From contig JAMWET010001353.1 of assembly GCA_024036415.1 (NCBI GenBank), forward strand, positions 826,501 through 890,500: 64,000 nucleotides of DNA. The letters run 5' to 3'. The notes under the pieces were generated by a model. The model was not told where the DNA came from and did no database searches. It saw nothing but the letters and a program-made list of their open reading frames with translations. The DNA is from Prochilodus magdalenae. Its lineage: Eukaryota > Chordata > Actinopteri > Characiformes > Prochilodontidae. This document shows positions 39,073 to 51,094 of the stretch, one piece after another. Position 1 is the stretch's first letter. Every line of letters starts with the position of its first letter. The translations under genes were made by a program, and so were the position numbers.

Positions 39073-42000
39073 TTAAATTTGTCCCTCTTGTTCCACATCA
39101 TCAGCTTGCACCTTTTCTTTTGAAGACTTCTTTTTCTGAATGACAAAAAGAGCAAATATTAATATAAATAATATAAATCCCATATTTTCAACTGTTACAG
39201 CAGAAACTCCACATCACACAAGGTTGTGCAAAGGTGCCTAACTGGGCCAGGTGAACTACCACACAGCATTTACATTTACAGCATTTAGCTGACGCTCTTA
39301 TCCAGAGCGACTTACATAGTTAATCATATTACAGGGAGGCCAGTGTAGTGTTAGGAGTCTTGCCCAAGGACTCTTATTGGTGTAGCACAGCGTAGTCACC
39401 CAGACCGGGAATCGAACCCCAGTCTCCCGCATGTGGTGGTGGTTCCCTGGCAGGTAGTGGTGTTACCTGCTGAGCTACACCAATCAGCACACATAGGCTC
39501 CAAAAATAATCTAGCAGATCCTAACATATCAGACATCTCTAAGGCAACACACTCAGATACTGTCGCATTTGACTAATTCAAATGCTCAAAGAGTTCTCAC
39601 ACAGTTCCTGCAGGTTTTGCAGTAGGGGTGGTGCTGGAACGATGCGGTCAGTTGTCATAACAGTCTGGATGTAGTCCTGCATCACGCAACCATCTGCCAA
39701 TGGTGCTGGCACTAACAGTAGGACTCATGTATGGCGTCCCTACTCACTGAATGTCCACAATAGCAGTTGCTGAGTCAGTCGGGTACAGTGCCAGGCCCGT
39801 GCATGTGTGACATGAGTGGTTGCGCGTGAAACTTGAATCATGTCTCACAATATCAAACCTACCCACCAAGTTTCATTCCTGTCCTTCTGGGTGCTTTCAA
39901 TTTAGTGGATATTCATGATGAACACATTAATAGAATTTCTCCAAAATTGCTTAGAACTGAATCTTATATGAACCTTTATCTACAGAGTGTTATTTTATAG
40001 TTTGATGTCCTCAGTTTTATTATAAACCAAAGCACTACACTTAAAATGGGAAACCCTCTGTGAGTAGCCATGATCACTGGATTCACACTGGATTTATTGG
40101 GCTCTGATGTGAAAGGGCGGCTCAGGGAGCATTAGAAATCATTTTCACACCTGAACTGGCAGGCACAGTCCTGACTTAAACCCTACTGAAAGTCTTTGGG
40201 ATTTTCTTTATGGAGTGTTTGGACTACTGTACTGTCGTCAGTACAAGATCTCAGCCAAAAACAAATGCGACCCTGGATGGATATAAATGTTGTAACATAA
40301 GGTTGTTTAAACAATGCCACGGCGAATGTGCGTCATGATCAAATCTCAAGGCCCTCCAACAAAATGTTAGAGTGTGCAAAAATGCTTTTTGGCCAGGTAG
40401 TGTATAAATCTGTAAACATTCAGTAATCCATAATGTGAAACTATTACCTTCTTTGGAGTTTCTTCTTCAGGAGCTGGAGAAAACGTGGGCGCTTGTTCCT
40501 CATCTCGGTCTTTCTTTTTCTTCTTCTCTGCACATGGTTTACCAAATGGACAGAGGCACAGAGTGAAACATAAACAAGGAACAAATGGGTTTCATTATCA
40601 GGACATCAGCACTCTTCTTGCATCACAACTAGAACAAAAGGCTTACTTTTCCTCCCCTGACCGTCTGCCAGGGCATCCTCAAACACCTCTGACGGTGGTG
40701 CTGGTAGATGTTCTTCAGCTACACTGTCATCACGCTCCTTCTTTTTTTTCTTCTCCTTCTTTCTCTTCTTCGGCTCTGTGAGACCATCCTCCAGAGTTGA
40801 AATGTTTGCATCTTCTACATCTGTATTTTTCCTTTTCTTTTTTCCCTGATGAGTCTGGGTACCAGGACTGCTGACATCATCTGATGACATTATCTGGTTT
40901 GTCACAAGACCTTCACCATCGTCTTCTTTGGATTCATTGTTTCCTGATGAGTTGGGAATAGTCATGACTGAATGAGCCTCATCACTCTCTATATTGTCAG
41001 TCTTCTTTTTGCTCTTTTTGGAGGAGTGTGTTTTGTTAGTTTCCCCCATATCCAAATGAGCCTCCATAGAGGAGTACTCAGCCTGATCAGCCTTTGTCCT
41101 TTTCTTGCTTTTAGAATTTTTGCATGGTGTCTCTGAGACCAGAGCTTCTGAGATAATGCTAGATGTCTGATGTTTAGCCTTTTTAGAAGGCGACTCAGAG
41201 GAAACTGTTTCTGAGATGTCAATAGCCGCATGTGTTTCAATTCCATTTAGCTCCGAACTGCTGTCTGTTTTCTTAGCTTTGACCTTCTTCGAGGGTTTGT
41301 CACTAAGATCAGGCTCTTCAGAACTTTTTGCTTTCTTATGTTTTTTCTTTGACGGAGATTCTGACTCATCTGATTTTAGGCGGCTGTCCTCAGCTTCACC
41401 TTCTTCAAAAGGGGTCAGAGCCTCAGGCTCTGGAGAATCATCTCCTACTGTGGGACTTAGGAAAGCAAGTTCTGGAGGAGCGGCTTGGCCTTCCTCTGAA
41501 CTGGATGTCTCTGGAGGCACTGTAACCTTCTTTGTTTTAGGTTTCTTAGAGGGAGTCTCAACCTGTGTAGGACTTAGAATCTCATCCAACTTTTTAGCCT
41601 TGGCTCTTTTTGATGGAGTTTCTGACTGATCAGATGTTAATTGCTTACAGGCAACTTCAGCTTCAGCATTTGTTGATTGTATCTCGACAGACAACGGTTC
41701 TGGGGGCTCTCTCGCTTTCTTAGATTTCTTAGAGGGAGTCTCAACCGGCATAGGACTTAGAATTTCATTGGACTTTTTAGCCTTGGTTCTTTTTGATGGA
41801 GTTTCTGACTGATCAGATGTTAATTGCTTACAGGCAACTTCAGCTTCAGCATTTGTTGATTGTATCTCGACAGACAACGGTTCTGGAGGCTCTCTCGCTT
41901 TCTTAGATTTCTTAGAGGGAGTCTCAACCGGCATAGGACTTAGAATTTCATTGGACTTTTTAGCCTTGGTTCTTTTTGATGGAGTTTCTGACTGATCAGA

Positions 42001-45000
42001 TGTTAATTGCTTATTGGCAACTTTTGTTAATGGAATTTGTACATCTACATGTTCTGTATGTTTAACAGATTTCTTAGATTTAGATTTTTTAGAGGGAGTT
42101 TTATCCAATTTAGGATCTAATAATGCATCACCTGATTCCTCAAATATTAGCTGGCTACTGGCACCCTCAGTATGAGATCCCATAGGAGTGTCTACATCTG
42201 CAGGCACCTGAGATGTAATAACTTTAGACTTGGCTTTCTTAGAAGTTTTGACTGCAGAAGTTTTGACTTCTTTAAATTCTGTTAGAATTTCTGGCTTCTG
42301 GAACCCAACATTTTTTATTGGAGTTTCAGTGCTAATAGATTCTTTCTTTTTGCTCTTTGTTAGTTTAGATGGAGTTTTGGTTCTGTCGTTCATTGAAATG
42401 CCATCAGTTATGGGAATTACATGTCCTGAAAGACTGTTAATCATTTCATTTACAGAGGTCTCAATCACTTTAGGTTCTGAAAGGCTGCTTTTATCTTTTG
42501 TTTTCTTGGATGGAGTTTTCGTTTTGGCTGGTGCCAGCTTTGTGCTAGTTTTCTTAGGTGTTAGTTTTGAAGGTTTTTCTGTTTTGGTGGTTTTTGAGGA
42601 ACTGATGGCAGGTTTAGCTTTACTTTTGCTGGTGGAGGGTTTGGCCTTTATTTCTGTGCTTTTTTCATTTTTTTTCTTTGCTGGCTTTCTTATTTTTGCA
42701 GACTTCGCTGGAGGGGTTGCCGTAGTTGTGGTGGTGTTTGCCAAGGCATCCAACCTTGCTATGTCTGCATCTACAAAAACAACATGGTAATTTATACACT
42801 TGTCAAAACAATGACCATTAGTTAATAACTGACATACAGTACCTGTCTCATCTATCTTACCTATGCATGTATAAAAGGCCACTTGAACACATCTACGCAT
42901 ATTAACCCACTCTGTGTTGCTCCATAGCTCCAAAAATTACCTTTATAAAATATATTTTTTCCCAGTTTTGGAGGTACATCTAGACATACACTTTAGATAA
43001 CCGAAACTGTATATAGACAATACATATACTCCCCCGTGTGACAAGTCATCAAAGTACTGTGATCTAATAATTGGAGAAAGTGTAGTTTCTATGACTCTAC
43101 TTACTTACTCTCACCTTGCAAATTATTCTACAGGAGACTTGTTACAAAACAGATCAGACTCTGTTCATCTTATCTGTTTCTATCAGATTCCATATAAAGT
43201 AATTAGTATGAACATATCACAGAATTAAAACAGGACAATTTGCTCTTCTGAATCAAATTGTGATATATAACCTATTTTTTGTCTCACCTGAGAACTTTAA
43301 GGCTAGTGTCTTCCACTTCTCCACATCGAGGCTGGAATCTGAGTCAGAATCATCTCCTACGGCGGGAGCAAGTCCTGCACCAGCTGTTTGGTCTCCCACT
43401 GAAGTGGATGACTTGTCCTCCTTTTTCTGAGGCCTTTTCCTCTTCTGATTCACTGCTACAGCTGTTGTCTGGACAGTGGGTGGGGGTAATGTGGATAACC
43501 CAGTAAGACATTGTTTTTACTGTGGCTTGTGTGATTAAACTTCCTTTAAACATAAGCTTAAGTTCCATACCTGCAACTTGTCCTTTTTCCTGGAGCCAAC
43601 TGTGGTTCCCGACTTTCTGGGTTTTTTAGGTTTTAAAGCTGCATAAAATGAAAAACATTTTTGGTGAAAAGGATATAAGAGGGTAAATAATGCTGTAGCA
43701 GTGCGTAACGTGTGTCCCAAGCTGGCAGAACTCTGATCACTGATGGTGGCAAAAGCCTCTGATAAGTATCAAAACTACCCAAGAGTGATTAAACCACTTT
43801 AAAAGAGTTTTAAAAGAATTAAGGTAAAACCAAATTGATCGTTCTGCACAAAGGCCTTAGGATGGTCACAAATGTGCTTAAATATGAATAGTGTACTACA
43901 AACGGTGCAGAATTGTGTTTTCTTAACTTCATTATATTTACTCTTCTTCGATATTATTTTTTTCCAATATTCAAGCAATTTCTGTTGCTTATTTCCACGA
44001 TTAACCAAAAGCAATCCAAGGTTTCCACTGTGGCCCACACTTTACCAAGTAATGCCAAAATTATTGTGTGTGATTAATGATTGTAATTTACCTGTGCTGC
44101 TGATTGTTGAACTCCCTTGTGGATCCTCTCCTTTACTGCTCTTTTCATGTTGCTCACTTCACAAGGCAAGACAAATGTTATGGGTTTAATGAAACACATC
44201 CAGCAATAAACATTGTGGTTTAAACCGCCAAGATTTTTCCTTGTATTAATATCCTTAACAGTAACAATGCTGATTCACTGCTCGGCTAAGTACTAAACAA
44301 CAAAAGGAGTGAAGGAGAGTCTCATAACAAGTACTGGGTACTGCTTTCAAAGAAACACTGACCTCAGCCATTTCTTGAATATGTCATTCAGAGATGATTT
44401 GACACTTGTAGTCTTCACCTACAAATGAAGCAGAAAATATCAATTAACAAAACTAGAATTCATTCTGCACATTAATGAATACAGAACGAAACCAGTACTC
44501 CTCTGAACTGAACTCTACTGGCGCTGAACAAACATGTTTAAGAACATTTAAATGATGCATATGGCTGCCTTTTTAACATATGGTGTACATTCATTTGACT
44601 AAACTCTAATAAACTAACAAAACAGTCAATCAATATTACCAATAGTCCAGCTTTTCTACTAATAGTGCCCTCTGTGGGCACAACTACCCTTGCATAAGTT
44701 ACATAAAGAGCTAAATAAGGTTTGGTCTGGAGATGTGTTGTATTGTAACGTAACACCTCTGTGCACTTTGAGAATGCAAGTCTAACACAGGTTTTTGTTT
44801 TTAAAAAACTCAAACATTTCTGACTCAACATTGGCTTGCTTGACTGTGAGATGATTAGGTAAATCAGAAATAACATGTACATGCTGTAGCATCCATTGCT
44901 TTATCAAGATCTGACTGTGGTTACATTTCATAGTAGCCTACTGAAGTTGTATTTTTGCATTCTCCATTTGGAGAAGCTTAAAAAATCATAGAATTGAAAA

Positions 45001-48000
45001 AAGAAAAAAAAATCAGAATTGAAAAAAGAAAAAAAAAAATCATAGAATTTCCTTTCAACTCTGTCGCCATTGTATCAGAAGTAGGAGCAGGACTAATGAA
45101 GTCACGCTATATAGTGTGATTTCCAGTACATGAATGATGAAAAGGAATCCCTGTTTCTAAATAGCATCAGGCTAAACTGCGCAAGACAAATCTGTGAAGC
45201 AATGTTCATTACTTGCATCTATCCAGCAAGCATTGACAGAAAACATAGGATACTGTATAGTTTAAAAGAGAAGTCCACTGATTTGGTCACGGTTTCTGTA
45301 TTATTCCGGTCATACAGAAGGGTTTGCTGTGACACGCTCTGTTTAAGTGAGACTCTAATCTCTCACGTCTGGTGGTGATAAGAACCAGGAGTTGCTTTGT
45401 AGACAATGACAATACAGTCATTGAATTTACTATCCAGAACCAGTAGTAAAGTCATGTGTCCTCTTATGCAAATAATGGTAAAGCGTTCTGGGGAACCTTC
45501 TGCTCTACAACGTACCGCACGTACCTCTCAGCCACAGATATTTCTAATACATCACAGTTTAGATAATACCCTGCTGTGAAAGCTATCAGGCAGAGTATTC
45601 TAAACCGTGTGTGTGTTCTGGTAGTGGTATATTTCTGAGGACCATACAGTATGTCCTCACATATATAGAACATAAAGTGAGGACACTGCTGGTCCTCACA
45701 TGAGCAGATGTGTTTACCACACATCACACTTTTCTGGAAAATCTAATAGTGCAGAAAGTCAGCCTCTTGTTTAAGGTTAGGATTAGGATAGGTTTACTGT
45801 GGCCTACTAGGATTAGGTATGCTATGATCTAGCATCTGGCACTGATCGTGAACTCCATTTCTCACTTAGACAGAGACCCTAACAGATGGCTCAAATTTTA
45901 TATTACACCCTCCTGGATTAATCAGAGAGTTTCTGGAAGATGTTTAAGCATTAAGCTTCTTAGTTGTATCGTGTCATAAAATCTTCTCAGTTTTGTCATT
46001 CTTTCTTTTATTCCTTTCATTCTGTGTCAACCAGAAGAGGATGGGTTTCTCTTGACGTTCCTCTTACTCCTAAGGAGTTTTTCCTTACCACTGTTGCCTC
46101 TGCAATCCTTCCATAAACTGCTTTTTTGTAAAGCTGCTATGCGACAACATTAGCTGTATAAAATGCTATGTTAATACATTTTGATCATCATCATGTCTTG
46201 CGTTCATCTATTTTATTTTTACTGTTTAACATTTTCAGTATACTCTTGTTCTTGTTTTAGTTGTAATCTATTTATCGCTCAATATTTATGTGCTGCAACT
46301 TGGGTCAGAGAGTAATGTAATTTCAATCCTCTGTATGCCTTGTACATACAGGGGTTGGACAATGAAACTGAAACACCTGTCATTTTAGTGTGGGAGGTCT
46401 CATGGCTAAATTGGACCAGCCTGGTGGCCAATCTTCATTAATTGCACATTGCACCAGTAAGAGCAGAGTGTGAAGGTTCAGTTAGCAGGTAAGTTCTGCT
46501 CAAAATACTGCAATGCACACAACATTATGGGTGACATACCAGAGTTCAAAAGAGGACAAATTGTTGGTGCACGTCTTGCTGGCGCATCTGTGACCAAGAC
46601 AGCAAGTCTTTGTGATGTATCAAGAGCCACGGTATCCAGGGTAATGTCAGCATACCACCAAGAAGGACGAACCTCCACCAGCATCACGTAGTGACCTGGC
46701 CACTATCCTGCAAGAAGAATGGCTTAAAATCCCTCTGACCACTGTGCAGGACGCAGTATATGTCATTCCCAGGACGAACTGACGCTGTATTGGCGGCAAA
46801 AGGAGGCCCTACACCATACTAATAAATTATGGTCTAAAACCAGGTGTTTCAGTTTCATTGTCCAACCCCTGTATGTAAATATTGACGATAAGTATGTAGA
46901 CACATTAATAGTACTATATAGCTATTATGTGTGTCAACTTCCTATGAAGCAGCTTTTGGAGGCATTAAATGCTTCAGACGTCTAGTTACCATCATCACCA
47001 CTGTGACTAATTCTGTCTTTTCTAGAAAGTCTCATTCCATATCAAACCCTTATAAATGACTTACTATAAATGCATCTTAATTAACCCACTGTGAAACTGA
47101 ACCTCTCTTCATATGCACAATCGCTTTAAGCTGAACTCTGCTACAGCCATTGTTGCTGTGGATCAGCAGCTGGTGTGTTTTCTTTGCTTGTGCTTAATGT
47201 GTTGCATAGTTACTGTATAGGGTACTGAAGAGTTTATTGCACAGCATCTAGATTCATTGTTGTATAAATCTGCTAAACGTAGCCCCGTGCCCTGGAGAAG
47301 TTTCATTAACGCTGACTTTCACTTTTAATCATGCAGAAAATTACAAAGTTGGGTGGAATTCCCCTTCAAGCCCATCGCTCCCCACCTCATGGTGGGCTCT
47401 GGCAGCATTTGCCTGATGGCATTAGAACATTGCACTGCGGAATGCCTTCAAGCGGAGCTTGGAAGACACCGCTTGTGGTCCTACTGGATCTGATAAACAC
47501 TGCATCCAACACAGGTATCACCAAATGACTCTCGACCTCTGACGAACAGGAGGGCGGCATTTTTAAACGCACGTTATGCAAAAATACAGGAATCGGGTCG
47601 TGCAGGCTTCCGGCAGCCGTGTACAAGAAACGAAACCTAAGTATCGTTCGTATTCACTTACTGTTGGTTCGAATTTTCACGGTCCACCTTAAACTGCTAC
47701 ACCATTTTCTCGTCCCACCTTAAACTGCTGCACCATTTAAAGTGGAACGGCAAAATTCCAACCAACAGCAGGCAAATATGTAGGCTACCTCAGGCTCGAC
47801 CACCACGCTGTTAAAACTCTCCGCTGCAGTCACAGGGGGTTTTCTTTCTGCCATACGGTCCAGCAGCGGTTATGATTAACGCCTTGCACGGCTGTCCACC
47901 TTAAACACAAGCGTGAGCTAACTATGAAACATTATAACAATACGGCGCATTAATAAGTAGGTTAAGCGTGTAGTAAACCTGGGCGTGCTTTTTGAGCGCG

Positions 48001-48092
48001 CTGGCCGCTTTCTTGTGTCCATTCTCCTTCAAATGCAGGTATATCAAGTTAATTAGGTCTTGCTCTGAGACTTGGGGGTCCTTCGACGTCAT
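39073..48092 (-). CDS. tcof1: Treacle-like nucleolar protein, complete, 8 coding exons
   Basis: Exons in transcript order are 48092-47979, 44418-44363, 44156-44092, 43638-43571, 43468-43288, 42770-40647, 40527-40448 and 39135-39073. Sites are GT-AG with matching phases; 2751 nt give 916 aa. Residues about 10-37 form a LisH motif (DLINLIYLHLKENGHKKAAS), followed by LNDIFKKWL, which resembles the segment after the LisH in human treacle. An acidic Ser/Asp stretch (GDDSDSDSSLDVEKW) precedes the 2124-bp exon, which encodes about sixteen Lys-rich motifs of the form TPSKK-x-K and several Ser/Glu patches. The tail is poly-Lys (nuclear/nucleolar targeting). Treacle scaffolds RNA polymerase I transcription and rRNA processing in the nucleolus. 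The SRP40 C-terminal domain of NOLC1 is absent, arguing against that paralogue, and divergent arsi supports tcof1. It is shorter than human treacle. The polyA site was not found. Confidence 0.85.
39266..39487 (-). mobile_element. tRNA-derived SINE, family 2, copy 1 (tcof1 intron)
   Basis: On the minus strand TAGCTCAGCAGGTAACACC (A-box region) and GGGTTCGATTCC (B box) head the element. The body ends GTAAGTCGCTCTGGATAAG and GTCAGCTAAATGC. It lies in the last tcof1 intron. Confidence 0.8.
40120..40405 (+). mobile_element. Tc1/mariner relic, 3' end (tcof1 intron)
   Basis: TCCTGACTTAAACCCTACTG followed by AAAGTCTTTGGGATTTTCTT matches the end of the Tc1 catalytic domain (SPDLNP, then ESLW). The right end, TTTTTGGCCAGGTAGTGTA, resembles a Tc1 terminal repeat. 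It is inactive. Confidence 0.7.
41615..42010 (-). repeat. Intragenic 183-bp tandem repeat in the large tcof1 exon
   Basis: CAGATGTTAA landmarks fall at 41631, 41814 and 41997, an exact 183-bp (61-codon) period. Two units are almost identical at the nucleotide level; the outer parts diverge. Each unit encodes DQSETPSKR-TKAKK, a LSPMPVETPSKKSKK block and an Ala/Glu linker. The in-frame period keeps the protein open. Confidence 0.9.
46021..46190 (+). mobile_element. Interspersed repeat with LINE-like tail (tcof1 intron 1)
   Basis: GAGGATGGGTTTCTC, GGAGTTTTTCCTTACCACTG and GTAAAGCTGCTATGCGACAA form a block shared by many fish repeat 3' ends. No coding sequence is present. Confidence 0.55.
46345..46875 (+). 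mobile_element. 531-bp internally deleted Tc1-like element with intact inverted repeats
   Basis: CATACAGGGGTTGGACAATG opens and its exact inverse closes the element, continuing through GAAACACCTG, so the terminal inverted repeats are about 35 bp. TA flanks both ends. Inside, 46530-46691 encodes a Tc1 DNA-binding domain (FKRGQIVGARLAGASVTKTA, then RATVSRVMSAYHQEGRT). After a stop come C-terminal remnants (EEWLKIPLTTVQD). The catalytic middle is missing. Confidence 0.9.
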
Positions 48093-48109
48093 GTCTGACC
48101 AAAACAGCA

Positions 48110-48590
48110 AAAATCGATGTTTATAAATAAACTTTGTCGCATTTGTTTAAGTTAATGCTGCCCAGCTTCCTACACCAACACGCTCTGTCTTTCACCTTTG
48201 AACCAGACCTGTTAGGCGGTACACTCAGAGCATTCTGGGATATGTAGTTTGTGTGGAAGCCGCTTAAACAGGAAAGGCTTTCTGTTGAATGTGTCCTGGG
48301 CCGTTTCTACAGAACCTTCCTTAGTGATATTGTTTTAAATGCAAAAGTGAAAGTAAACGAACAAGATAAAACACATATAATCTAAAATTTTATATAAATA
48401 TATTTTAATTGACTTGACCGCATGGCCGCCCCTCACCTAAACTGTTAGCAGGCTAAGCTAAAAACACAGTCTCCTCTGCAGAGAACATAATCCAAAACCC
48501 ACTTGCCTCTCGTAAAAACACCCGTATTCAGTCTCTTCATAATAAAAGTCCCTGTAAATATGAGCATTTATAGACTGAACTGCTTACTTA
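48110..48590. other. tcof1 5' flank
   Basis: The sequence just right of the tcof1 start codon should contain its 5' UTR and promoter. No TATA box or GC-rich island stands out. Confidence 0.4.
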
Positions 48591-48593
48591 TAA

Positions 48594-49165
48594 ACCTACG
48601 GGTCTCTTTATTAGGTACACCTCCTTGTACACTCACTGTCCTTTTGATCAGCCTCACTTACTGTATAGGAGCGCTAAATAGATATACAATAACAGACTGT
48701 CGTCCATTTGTTTCACAGTATACATTAACTGCTCTTCAGTGGTCAGGACACCCACAGAGCAGGTAGGAAGTGGTTAGTGGATCATTCTCTACACTGCATT
48801 GACACTGTTGTGGTGGTGTGTTAGTGTGTGTTGTGCTGGTGTGAGTGGATCAGACAGTAATGCTGCTGGAGTGTTTAAACCAACCAAAACTATTCAGCCA
48901 ACAGTGTCCTGTGGGCAGCGTCCTGGGACCATTAATGTAGGACTATAGGATGACCAACACAGTACAAGATGAGCTATCGTGTCTGACTTTACATCTACAG
49001 GATAGACCAGCAGTGTAGGAGTGTCTACTAGAGTGGACTGTGAGTGGACACAGTGTTTAAACTCTCCAGCAGCACTGCTGTGTCTGATCCACTCACAACA
49101 GCACAACACACACTAACACACCACCACGTCAGTGTCATTGCAGTGCTGAGGATGATGGACTAGAG
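48594..49165. mobile_element. Foldback MITE, fullest copy
   Basis: Starts near TTTATTAGGTACACCTCC. Two arms of about 87 bp (48794-48880 and 49055-49145) are inverted copies sharing GTGTTAGTGTGTGTTGTGCT and GTGAGTGGATCAGACA, separated by a loop of about 175 bp. Fragments of the same family occur at 11379-11577, 35865-35995 and 60055-60300. Confidence 0.85.
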
Positions 49166-49169
49166 TTTG

Positions 49170-51019
49170 CAGGTGTAAAGCTAAGAATTTCCTTGTGTAC
49201 ATTTTTTTTGTTTTGTTTTCAGGCTGACTTAAAGACAGCTACAAATTCAGAATAAGCCCACTACAACAAACACATATCGTAGTCCTCTAAAACTAACAAT
49301 CGTCTCACAGTGAAAGAAGACTACTTGAGCCCTGGTTTTGGTCTTCATTAGTGAATTACGCTAAGGAGCTGGGTAAGATGTTTCAAGCCAAGCTTTACAT
49401 GCGCACACAAAAATGCACACATGGGCCCCAAAATTTATTGGGAAGTGCTGAAATGTTTTAAAACAGCACTCTCCTCTCTTCCCTGAGTCCTGGAGTTCTG
49501 TTTTTTCAACGTTTTGAAAAAAAAAATCTCTCCAGTCCACGCGCACATGACTGTCATGTTTAGAGAAAATATCCTATCCTGAAACGGGGGGTGTAAAACC
49601 ACAAACGAATCCTGCTTAAACATGACGCAAATATACAGATCTGACCCGTTTTAAATTTCTGCCAGTTTGGTACCGTATAGCAGGAACAGGTGTGTTTGCT
49701 CTGGGGTTTAGGGTGTTTGTGTGTGTGGTGGGTGTGTGTGAATGAGAGAGAGAGAGAGACTTTTTGTGTGGTGGGGGTTTGAGGCAGTGACGAAGTTTGT
49801 GTGTGCACACAGTTGAAGCTGTATGTGTTGGAGGTTTATGCACGTATGGATGTGTGAATGTTTCTGTATGGATGTCTGTGGAGTTTCTGTGTCGGGCCGA
49901 ACTCAGCAGAAAGTGCTGGATGAAAAATAATGGACCTGATCTGCTCTTGTAATAAACCTATCCTGAGGCAGGTATAATAGAAGGTCATTAGTTAGCCTGG
50001 CACTGATGTCTGTTAAAATTACCATAAGCATAAAACACTGAAGGATAACAGCTTCTTTTGGGTAAACCCAAGCTCTGTCCAACAGGTCAAAACAAGCTCA
50101 AAACAAAGTGACCACTGTACCCTGATTGCTGTGCTTGATTTGTGCATCATTCATGTTGACATGTTATGTGTTTTGCACACATAAGCCAAAAGGAAGGACA
50201 TATTTAGCCATAATGCAGTGGAGTAAACAGTTAAACAGTAAACAGATATTGGATTTTGGTAAAATAAACGCACTACAAGACCAACACACTACAGTTACTT
50301 CCTTATTACCTACCACTGGTCAGTACAGCATAATACTGGATCAGCATAGACTACTACTCAGTTTCTTTATCTTTATAGAGGTATCAGGGTGGCCAGTAGC
50401 CTGGTGGATGGAGAGTTTAGCCCAGAAGGCCGTAAACCCCCCCAACTACCCCCTGCCAGCACTGCCCTGCTGGCAACACTGCACTGCTCTCAGACTGGGC
50501 ATGAGAAGGCAGGAAACTGACAAATTAACCAATAAAGTACATTATATGACACATCGGAAACGAAAACGTGTTATTGTGCACTCTCTAGTGTGTAGCGGTA
50601 ATACTTTTGACAGGCTGTGTGTGTGGTGTGTGTGCGTGTGTCAGAACACCCACAGACACACTCATCTGAGGTTAGCCAGCGTTCTCACAGCACACGGTGG
50701 AGCATTAGCTAATTTCCTACAGTGCTCAAATGTATACTACAGTTTCATACAAGGACCTTAAAAATCTGATCACAAGGTGTGAAGTGAACTTCAAATGTGA
50801 AGCCATTATTGAAAACAGGCGTAGTTTTTTACAGCCTGTTTCAGGGAGGCAGGAAGTAGGGTGCTGAGGGAGCTACGCACTGCCCTCCCGCTCCTCCAAC
50901 ATTCAGTACATAGCGGTGTGGTAGCTCTAGAGTGGTGTCTGTATTTTTATATTTTATTTATCTTATCTCATTTATCACGATATAATAATAATATATCATA
51001 ATATGATATACAATAATTG

Positions 51020-51094
<75 letters not shown>

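Noticed and set aside
41216..41629. 137-codon open frame on the + strand
   Set aside because: It is also antisense to the tcof1 large exon, with no splice or homology support.
42230..42790. 186-codon open frame on the + strand, hydrophobic
   Set aside because: It is the antisense shadow of the Lys/Ser-rich tcof1 exon; antisense of AAG/TCT-rich codons gives Leu/Phe/Val-rich frames.
43350..43568. Second frame with an acidic SESEEEK stretch overlapping tcof1 exon 5
   Set aside because: Phase analysis fits only the frame beginning TTAVAVNQKRKR; the acidic frame does not join to either neighbouring exon.
47331..47620. Opposed short frames of 65 and 79 codons near the tcof1 start
   Set aside because: They lie in the tcof1 first intron, have no recognisable domain, and each is the other's antisense.
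39073..48092. NOLC1 identity for the treacle-like gene
   Set aside because: The conserved C-terminal SRP40 domain is missing, and the divergent arsi neighbour matches the TCOF1 locus.
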